Shown here piece by piece: positions 1 through 5,273 of a stretch of DNA of 6,885 nucleotides; within the stretch, counting starts at the first letter, position 1, and every line of letters begins with the position of its first letter. The translations under genes were made by a program, and so were the position numbers. Source of the DNA: Actinomycetota bacterium (lineage in GTDB: Bacteria > Actinomycetota > Coriobacteriia > Anaerosomatales > Anaerosomataceae). The stretch spans positions 1 through 6,885 of the forward strand of contig DSAI01000079.1 in assembly GCA_011372845.1 (NCBI GenBank). The letters are read 5' to 3'. The notes below the pieces were generated by a model. That model had not been told where the DNA came from. It worked only from the letters and a program-made list of their open reading frames with translations, and did not search any database.

Positions 1-833
<833 letters not shown>

Positions 834-834
<1 letters not shown>

Positions 835-1454
835 TGGGCGCCCGGTCAGCACTCCTCGCGCTCGGGGTCGCCGGCGCCCTGCTGCTTGCTGGGTGTGGCG
901 CATCAGAGCCGGAGCCGACGGGGGAGGAGGCGACCACGCCGGCCGCCGCGCCTCAGCCGGTATCGCTCGAAGGCTTCGATGCGATTCCTGCCGAGGGAGC
1001 ACGGGAGACGGAGGCGCTGGATGCGGCGCCCGCGATCTTCGAGGTGGAGCGCGCTGGCGGCTCCTGGCCGAACGCTGACTGGGATGCGCTGGCGTTGGCA
1101 GAGCCGAGGCTCGTGGCATACCTGGTGCGAGTGGAATTCGACGGGCAGGTCGCGCTGTTCGAGGTGCGCGCCGACGGGGCGCCCCACAATCTCTACGCGT
1201 ACCACAAGGCATTCGACAGTGGGTCGATCATCTGGACCCCTGCCGAAGACGCCCGGGGTGGCAGTGTGGAGGCGCAGAGCGCTGGCGAGGTCCGATCCGT
1301 ATCGGCGGTCGGATCCGTGATGCGTGACGCGTTTCCGGAGGACCCGTTGACGGTGAGCATCGCCGGCTACCGTGTGGCTTACATCGCCGATGGTGTGCAA
1401 CCGCTCGTGATCGAGGTGGCCCCCGACGGGTCGGCCATCTCGGTCAGTATGTGA
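834..1454 (+). CDS. Small predicted lipoprotein of unknown function
   Basis: I do not recognise the family. The 206-residue product starts with a lipoprotein signal peptide: Arg near the N terminus, a hydrophobic stretch of about 14 residues, then the lipobox LLAGC with Cys21 as the lipidation site. A flexible Glu/Pro/Ala/Thr-rich linker runs to about residue 45. The remaining 160 residues alternate short hydrophobic and polar stretches, as in a mostly beta-sheet extracytoplasmic domain (for example LVAYLVRVEFDGQVALFEVR). It should sit on the outer face of the cytoplasmic membrane. ATG at 834 is preferred because GGAGGG at 821-826 lies 7 bases upstream; GTG at 831 would add one residue. The ATG shares one base with the serS stop, so translation is probably coupled to serS. 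The 3' end overlaps the convergent Rrf2 gene. No catalytic motif is visible. Confidence 0.85.
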
Positions 1455-1911
1455 GAGTGCTTTCGACCTCTGCGGCCGCCCTGAGAACGTCCGTGTCGCT
1501 CGCGAAGGCCTGCCCGCGCGCCACGTGGGCCAGCGTCACCGACTCGAGTCTCGACATCACCATGTGGTCGAGCGACGCCCACATGGTGTGCACGCCGCAG
1601 TGCGGCGAGCGTGAGCAGGCCTCGGGCTCACGCGCGCACTGTGACAGTGAGAATCCCGGCTCACAGGCGAGGATGACCTCGGCCATCGTGATGTCCATGG
1701 CTGGACGCGCCAGGGATATCTGGTAGTCGCGGTAGCCAGAACGCCGGATCAGGCGCGACTCCACCAGAAACGCCGCTATCGTCGCGCCGAAGCTGTCCGG
1801 GACCTGGGCCAACTCGCAGAGGTCTCTAAGCGAGAGCGTGGCTCCTGGTGGCAGTTGTGCGAGCTCATACATCATGCGGACGGCATAGTCTGTCCGGCGA
1901 GTGATCGGCAT
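1444..1911 (-). CDS. Rrf2-family transcriptional regulator with Fe-S-type cysteine cluster
   Basis: A 155-residue winged-helix regulator of the Rrf2 family (IscR, NsrR, RirA, CymR relatives). The N terminus has the family pattern TRRTDYAVRMMYELAQ at about 4-19, followed by a helix-turn-helix (about 26-50, LSLRDLCELAQVP) and a wing ending near YQISLARP (63-70). Next comes a Cys-containing segment with Cys92, Cys99 and Cys105, spaced CX6CX5C. In IscR and NsrR a similar trio binds a 2Fe-2S or 4Fe-4S cluster that senses iron-sulfur status, nitric oxide or redox state. Cys32 and Cys83 are additional. The start at 1911 is chosen because the family N terminus begins there and AGGGGG lies 4 bases upstream; a longer reading from TTG 1977 adds 22 unrelated residues. 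The gene stands alone with a 146-base upstream region and ends inside the convergent lipoprotein gene. The specific signal and targets cannot be read from the sequence. Confidence 0.9.
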   Translation of the reverse strand: MPITRRTDYAVRMMYELAQLPPGATLSLRDLCELAQVPDSFGATIAAFLVESRLIRRSGYRDYQISLARPAMDITMAEVILACEPGFSLSQCAREPEACSRSPHCGVHTMWASLDHMVMSRLESVTLAHVARGQAFASDTDVLRAAAEVESTLTY

Positions 1912-2057
1912 CGTGCCCCCTGCACATCCGTGTCGCGGCGCACCCCCGGCGCCGAAATCATCGCTAGATAATAACAAGGTTTCGCGGAGAATGCGCTATA
2001 GCCTGCGGCCGGAGGCGTTGTATGTGCCGAGCGGCCCGAATAGGTGTACAGGCGGCG
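1912..2057. other. Intergenic region upstream of the Rrf2 gene
   Basis: A 146-base spacer between two leftward genes, so it should carry the Rrf2 promoter and perhaps an autoregulatory operator. An AT-rich patch at about 1964-1980 reads TTGTTATTATCTAG on the minus strand; TATTAT is a possible -10, but no convincing -35 sits 16-18 bases upstream. A near-perfect 16-base palindrome lies at 2001-2016. No terminator with a U tract is seen for the SLOG gene upstream. No small ORF with a ribosome binding site was found. Confidence 0.4.
2001..2016. repeat. Short imperfect palindrome upstream of the Rrf2 gene
   Basis: GCCTGCGGCCGGAGGC is self-complementary except for one mismatched position in each arm (GCCT n CGG / CCG n AGGC), with no loop. 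It lies about 90 bases upstream of the Rrf2 start. It could be a protein-binding dyad or chance in high-GC DNA; it is not a terminator because no U tract follows on either strand. Confidence 0.3.
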
Positions 2058-2546
2058 CTACATGTCGCCCAGAAGAACCCTTCGTGCCGTCTCCACAGCG
2101 TCCTCCGGGGCCTGGGCATCGAACAACCGTCCGCGCCCGGCTGTCCGTATCGCGGCGCCGGGGTCCCAACCGAGCACGATGACCGGCTTGCCGCTCTTCA
2201 GGGCGAGCGCTACCTCCGACATCGTGCCCGGACCGCCCGGCAGAGCGATCACCACGTCGCTCGAGAGCACGTTGATCACGTTCCGCGCGTCACCCATGCC
2301 CGTGCGGATCCCCACGTCCACATACGAGCTCGCCTCGGCTCCATCGGGTCCGCGCAGCACGCCGATCACAAGCCCTCCGGCATCATGGGCGCCGCGGGAC
2401 GCCGCGTCCATCACGCCGGATGCCGTTCCGCCGGTGAGCAGCACCCAGCCATGTCCGGCGACCAGTGCGCCGAGCCGGTGCGCCGTCTCGTATGCCGACG
2501 TGTCGAGCGGCTGCCCTGATCCCATCACGCCTACGACTGTGCGCAT
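2058..2546 (-). CDS. SLOG/LOG-like Rossmann-fold nucleotide-binding protein (TIGR00725 type)
   Basis: A 162-residue cytoplasmic protein of the SLOG superfamily, which includes LOG phosphoribohydrolases, DprA and 'MoCo carrier'-like proteins. Visible motifs: a glycine-rich first strand turn VVGVMGSG (4-11), LLTGGTASGVMDAA (36-49), GMGDARNVIN (83-92), and the family signature PGGPGTMSE (103-111) followed by a predicted strand KPVIVLG (120-126). The order and length match the short TIGR00725-type members. The LOG-type M-x-x-RK catalytic segment is not obvious, so cytokinin-type phosphoribohydrolase activity should not be assumed; binding of a nucleotide or nucleotide-derived ligand is the safest statement. 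The start at 2546 is supported by GGAGGAGG at 2555-2562, 8 bases upstream, and by the family N terminus; the open frame continues upstream to 2609 without support. The stop of the PEGA/propeller gene is 31 bases upstream, so the two are probably co-transcribed. Confidence 0.9.
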   Translation of the reverse strand: MRTVVGVMGSGQPLDTSAYETAHRLGALVAGHGWVLLTGGTASGVMDAASRGAHDAGGLVIGVLRGPDGAEASSYVDVGIRTGMGDARNVINVLSSDVVIALPGGPGTMSEVALALKSGKPVIVLGWDPGAAIRTAGRGRLFDAQAPEDAVETARRVLLGDM

Positions 2547-2554
2547 GCGTAGAA

Positions 2555-2562
2555 CCTCCTCC
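2555..2562 (-). promoter_or_regulatory. Strong ribosome binding site of the SLOG gene
   Basis: GGAGGAGG on the minus strand, 8 bases before ATG 2546. It lies in the 31-base gap after the propeller gene stop and fixes the start, excluding the 21-residue upstream extension. Confidence 0.8.
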
Positions 2563-2577
2563 GGCGAGTCAGGCGGC

Positions 2578-4269
2578 TTACTTCGCGATCTCGGCGAAGT
2601 GCTCGTCATAGCGTCCGCCCTTCGCGGCGGCGAACACGTCGTAGCCGGGTATCTCGTACACGCGCAGCCTGTTGTCCAGGAAGTCGCTGAACACGAGCAG
2701 GCTGCCGTCGTCGGAGACGTCGAGCGCGGTGGGCTGGTTCCCCGCTATCAGCGCATCGAGCGGACGCCCGTCGGTGGTATCGAAGACGAGTATGGAGCCC
2801 CACTCGGGCCCCGGGAGGTAATAGGTCTTCTCGTTGTTCTCGCCCCGGCAGCTCACGAACAACATCTTCCCGTCGGGGGTGAGGTCGATCGTGTTCGGCT
2901 TCTCGTCGGTCTCCACGAACTTCGTGGTCGACCCTGTCGCCATGTCGTGGACCCAGACGAGGTCGTCGGCCATGTCGGAGATGAAGAGCCGGCCCGTGGT
3001 CTCATCGGCCACGATATGGCGGAGCGCCCCGCCGCCGGTGAAGAGCGTGGTCACCTCGCCCGACTCGAGGTCGATGTGCTCCAGATGGCCCGAATCGAAC
3101 CCGGCCACGTAAAGCGAACGGCCGTCGCCGGTGGCGTACATGCCCCGCGGTGTGTTGGAGACGCCGATGCGCCTGACGAGCTCACCGGTCTCGAGGTCGA
3201 TGATCGAGACGTCGTCGCCCGACCAGTTGGATGCGTAGAGCGTCTTCTCGTCCGGTGAGAGCTCCACGCACTTCGTCCAGGCGCTGCCCGTGTCGAACTC
3301 CCGGAGCACCGCCCGTGTCGCCACGTCGATCTCGAAGCATTTGGCGGTCTCCATCTGCGACGTGTAGGCGAGCGTCCCCGAGCGGTTGAAGATGACCTCC
3401 ACAGCGCCGTGCTCACCGATGTCCACACCGCCCAGGATCTCACCGGTGCGCGGATCGAATATCTGTATGGAAGGGGGCCCGTTGAGGATGCTCGTCCAGG
3501 CCTCGCTTCCGTCGTGCGTCACCGAGACGCCCTTCGGCGCCCCGAGCGTGGTGATAAGCCCGATGCCGTGCAACACCTGCCCCTCGGGGTCGAGGTGGTA
3601 CTCGAGCGTCGTGGTGGTGTCGATGCTCATCTCGCGGGTGAAGGTGTTATAGCCCGGCAGCTCGATCGTGAGCGTGTACAGTCCGCTCGGCACCTGGATG
3701 TCCACAGGGCTTTGCCCCTGATGCGCGATCGAACCGTCATGCGACAGTGACACGGAGGCGCCCTCGGGATCTGTCACCACGGCCACCTGCTGTGGCAGCG
3801 GCAGGAGGTCGTAGGAGAGCCGTTCGTGCCGCCCCTGCCTGACCTCGATCGTCGAGCTTACCGGCTCGAACCCGGTGCGTTCCACGTACACGGTGTACTC
3901 GCCACGTTTCAGGTCGGCGACCTCGAGCGTTCCCGTACCGGCCACCGACCCGTTGAAGAGGATCATCGAGTCGGACGGGTTGGCGGTTATCGTGGCCGTC
4001 GCCGGCCTGGTGAGGAGGTACACACCTAGTGCCGTCGCCGCGATCACCACGAGCACGAGGACGGATACCACACGCCTGGCGTTCCGGGATAGAGGCCGTC
4101 TCCGTCCGCGTCCGCCGCGCCGTTCGTGGGTTCGCGGAGGGACGTACTGCGATCTTCCGCCGCCAGAGCCGCGGGCGCTCCGCGAACCGGCCCTCCCCGG
4201 GTCGATCGTGCGGTACCGTCCGTGGAACGTCTTCCTCGGGCCGCGTCTCCGGCTGCGGTACTGGTCCAT
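2578..4269 (-). CDS. Membrane-anchored PEGA-domain and YVTN-type beta-propeller protein
   Basis: A 563-residue protein of unknown function. Residues 1-66 form a disordered tail very rich in arginine (21 Arg). One hydrophobic segment (about 67-86, VVSVLVLVVIAATALGVYLL) should anchor it with the tail inside and the rest outside. Two PEGA-like domains follow: about 90-156, with GEYTVYVERTGFEPV, and about 161-226, with DPEGASVSL and GLYTLTIELPGYNTF. From about 235 to 540 come repeated beta-propeller blades with the pattern 'SPDEKTLYASNWSGDDVSII', 'DGRSLYVAGFDSG', 'TPDGKMLFVSC', 'DDGSLLVFSDF', as in YVTN/lactonase-like propellers. Such proteins usually bind ligands or cell-wall partners; no enzyme residue set is identifiable. 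ATG 4269 is chosen because GGAG lies 7 bases upstream at 4277-4280; the open frame runs to 4629 through a terminator and tRNA-Arg and cannot all be coding. The SLOG gene follows 31 bases later. Confidence 0.88.
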   Translation of the reverse strand: MDQYRSRRRGPRKTFHGRYRTIDPGRAGSRSARGSGGGRSQYVPPRTHERRGGRGRRRPLSRNARRVVSVLVLVVIAATALGVYLLTRPATATITANPSDSMILFNGSVAGTGTLEVADLKRGEYTVYVERTGFEPVSSTIEVRQGRHERLSYDLLPLPQQVAVVTDPEGASVSLSHDGSIAHQGQSPVDIQVPSGLYTLTIELPGYNTFTREMSIDTTTTLEYHLDPEGQVLHGIGLITTLGAPKGVSVTHDGSEAWTSILNGPPSIQIFDPRTGEILGGVDIGEHGAVEVIFNRSGTLAYTSQMETAKCFEIDVATRAVLREFDTGSAWTKCVELSPDEKTLYASNWSGDDVSIIDLETGELVRRIGVSNTPRGMYATGDGRSLYVAGFDSGHLEHIDLESGEVTTLFTGGGALRHIVADETTGRLFISDMADDLVWVHDMATGSTTKFVETDEKPNTIDLTPDGKMLFVSCRGENNEKTYYLPGPEWGSILVFDTTDGRPLDALIAGNQPTALDVSDDGSLLVFSDFLDNRLRVYEIPGYDVFAAAKGGRYDEHFAEIAK

Positions 4270-4475
4270 CGTCACGCTCCGTCGCCTGATGGGACGAACG
4301 CGGGGTGCGGCGCATACCGGATCGATAAGGCGTGGCGCGCCTCCATGGGCCGATGCCGCCCCTTGCTGCATCTTACTTGAGGCGCGGCACCACGTCACAC
4401 GGTTGAGGCATGAGCCGCCATACGAGTGTGCGCATACGGGCCGATGGGATACATAAGCACGGACGATCGCCCATG
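4270..4475. other. Non-coding leader/intergenic region
   Basis: About 200 bases between the tRNA terminator and the start of the propeller gene. It holds the candidate promoter at 4370-4398 and the GGAG ribosome binding site at 4277-4280. Open frames across it lack ribosome binding sites and recognisable products. No riboswitch fold was recognised. Confidence 0.4.
4370..4398 (-). promoter_or_regulatory. Candidate promoter of the propeller/SLOG operon
   Basis: On the minus strand GTGACG (4393-4398) and TAAGAT (4370-4375) are separated by 17 bases, each matching 4 of 6 consensus positions. The start point would fall near 4363, giving a leader of roughly 95 bases. It lies between the tRNA terminator and the gene, where a promoter is needed. 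The call is by eye only. Confidence 0.35.
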
Positions 4476-4509
4476 AAGAAAGGACCCTGCGATCCAGCGG
4501 CAGAGTCCT
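4476..4509 (-). terminator. Intrinsic terminator of the tRNA cluster
   Basis: On the minus strand a 10-bp stem, AGGACTCTGC paired with GCAGGGTCCT (one G-U pair), closes a 9-base loop and is followed by TTCTT. The stem arms are 4500-4509 and 4481-4490. It begins 14 bases after the CCA end of tRNA-Arg and separates the tRNA transcript from the downstream propeller operon. Confidence 0.8.
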
Positions 4510-4522
4510 CGGGAGACGTGTG

Positions 4523-4599
4523 TGGTGCGCCCTGAGGGATTCGAACCCCCGACCTTCTGATTCGTAGTCAGACGCTCTATCCAGCTGAGCTAAGGGCGC
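4523..4599 (-). tRNA. tRNA-Arg (anticodon ACG)
   Basis: A 77-base gene including an encoded CCA (4523-4525). The acceptor stem GCGCCCT/AGGGCGC (4593-4599 and 4527-4533) pairs perfectly, with discriminator A. The D arm has GCTC/GAGC, the anticodon stem is TCTGA/TCAGA around loop CTACGAA, and the T loop is TTCGAAT. Anticodon ACG (4563-4565) reads CGN codons; in bacteria A34 of this tRNA is normally deaminated to inosine by TadA. It is the last tRNA of the leftward cluster. Confidence 0.97.
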
Positions 4600-4649
4600 G
4601 TATGTGCGCGAGGCTAGAGTATCCTGCACGCTCGCACACGAGATGTCAA
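4600..4649 (-). promoter_or_regulatory. Spacer with possible own promoter for tRNA-Arg
   Basis: The first bases after the CCA of tRNA-Ser(GCU) contain a perfect TTGACA -35 (4644-4649, minus strand). The best -10 resemblance is GATACT (4618-4623), but the spacing of 20 is too long for a standard sigma-70-type promoter; CAGGAT at spacing 17 is a poorer match. Either a weak promoter or only a processing spacer. Confidence 0.25.
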
Positions 4650-4650
4650 A

Positions 4651-4744
4651 TGGCGGAGAGTGAGGGATTCGAACCCTCGAAGGGGCTATTAGCCCCTTAC
4701 TCGCTTAGCAGGCGAGCGCCTTCAGCCGACTCGGCCAACTCTCC
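4651..4744 (-). tRNA. tRNA-Ser (anticodon GCT)
   Basis: A 94-base type II tRNA with encoded CCA (4651-4653) and discriminator G, the usual identity base for tRNA-Ser. The acceptor stem is GGAGAGT/ACTCTCC, the anticodon stem CTCGC/GCGAG around CTGCTAA, and the long variable arm an AAGGGGC/GCCCCTT hairpin. Anticodon GCT reads AGC and AGU. The substrate of the SerRS encoded at the left of the window. Confidence 0.97.
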
Positions 4745-4764
4745 GCTTGAGAGAAGCGCCGCCC

Positions 4765-4770
4765 ATTGTA
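4765..4770 (-). promoter_or_regulatory. Possible extended -10 in front of tRNA-Ser(GCU)
   Basis: The minus strand reads TGCTACAAT, that is TGn plus TACAAT (4765-4770), an extended -10 form. The start point would lie near 4758, giving a leader of about 13 bases. No good -35 is present. Just upstream, 4778-4791 forms a 5-bp GC hairpin without a U tract. This may allow transcription of the second and third tRNA independently of the first. Confidence 0.35.
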
Positions 4771-4793
4771 GCAGGGAGCGCGTGAGCGCGCGA

Positions 4794-4883
4794 TGGCGGA
4801 GGGGGTGGGATTCGAACCCACGAGACCCTTGCGGGCCTACTGGTTTTCAAGACCAGGGCGATCAACCACTCTGCCACCCCTCC
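4794..4883 (-). tRNA. tRNA-Ser (anticodon TGA)
   Basis: A 90-base type II tRNA with encoded CCA (4794-4796) and discriminator G. The acceptor stem is GGAGGGG/CCCCTCC, the anticodon stem CTGGT/ACCAG around CTTGAAA, the variable arm TAGGCCCGCAAGGGTCT, and the T loop TTCGAAT. Anticodon TGA reads UCA and, with the usual U34 modification, other UCN codons. It is the first gene of the leftward cluster and sits directly behind a strong promoter. Confidence 0.97.
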
Positions 4884-4893
4884 GCGCAGGGCG

Positions 4894-4921
4894 ATTATAG
4901 CCCGTCACCTGTCAGGGACAA
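4894..4921 (-). promoter_or_regulatory. Promoter of the tRNA cluster
   Basis: A perfect TATAAT -10 (4894-4899) and a TTGTCC -35 (4916-4921, 4 of 6) on the minus strand, separated by 16 bases. The expected start point is near 4887, leaving only about 4 leader bases before the mature tRNA 5' end at 4883. Confidence 0.7.
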
Positions 4922-4963
4922 GCATCGGCAACGTGCCGTGGGCAGGAGCGGGCATCCTGGTCT

Positions 4964-4971
4964 GGTATACC
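4964..4971 (+). promoter_or_regulatory. Weak candidate -10 for the ClC gene
   Basis: GGTATACC, a perfect 8-base palindrome that can also be read as an extended -10 (TGG then TATACC, 4 of 6), 30 bases before ATG 5001. No -35 was found 16-18 bases upstream. It could equally be a small operator or chance. Confidence 0.25.
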
Positions 4972-5000
4972 TGTAAGTAGGGTCCTGAGCGGGGCCATCG

Positions 5001-5273
5001 ATGATGAGAAGGGAACCAGGCGCACCCCAGATGCAGACCGAGCAATGTGATGTAGTCAAGAAAGACCGTGTAGACTTCGTCAAGAACACCTTCGAAGCGA
5101 TCAAAGCGCGAGCGCACTATCTGCGTAACTGGCGTCTCTTCTACAAGTGGTCCATCGCCGCGGGACTCGTGGGCGTGCTGGGTGGCATCGGCGCGCTGCT
5201 CTTCAGCTACACCCTCGACGCGATCACGCGCTCTTCGACTCGGTGGCAGCGGCTCTACCCGATCTCCGTCTGA
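5001..5273 (+). CDS. 5' fragment of the frameshifted ClC gene
   Basis: As the sequence stands, translation from ATG 5001 gives 90 residues. The first 76 or so are ClC-like (a charged cytoplasmic start, then the first membrane helix); the last 13 or so are out of frame and end at TGA 5271-5273. Not a separate gene. Confidence 0.6.
   Translation: MMRREPGAPQMQTEQCDVVKKDRVDFVKNTFEAIKARAHYLRNWRLFYKWSIAAGLVGVLGGIGALLFSYTLDAITRSSTRWQRLYPISV

Noticed and set aside
1294..1315. Inverted repeat GATCCG/CGGATC in the lipoprotein gene
   Set aside because: It lies inside coding sequence with a 10-base loop and no U tract; probably chance in GC-rich DNA.
1912..1977. TTG 1977 as the start of the Rrf2 gene
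   Set aside because: The added 22 residues do not match the family, and AGGGGG lies 4 bases before ATG 1911.
2044..3258. Rightward 404-codon ORF
   Set aside because: It is antisense to the SLOG and propeller genes, has no recognisable domain, and arises from codon bias in high-GC DNA.
4270..4629. Upstream 120-codon extension of the propeller gene (contains LAQLDRASDYESEGRGFESL)
   Set aside because: This stretch is a translated tRNA-Arg plus its terminator. ATG 4269 with GGAG 7 bases upstream is the credible start.
4602..4976. Rightward 124-codon ORF with GFEPSKGL and WDSNPRDP
   Set aside because: It is antisense to the two tRNA-Ser genes; these peptide strings are the well-known false translations of tRNA T arms.
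4981..4996. Small hairpin GGTCC/GGGCC before the ClC start
   Set aside because: Only 5 bp with one G-U pair. It could mask the weak ribosome binding site but is too short to call a regulator.
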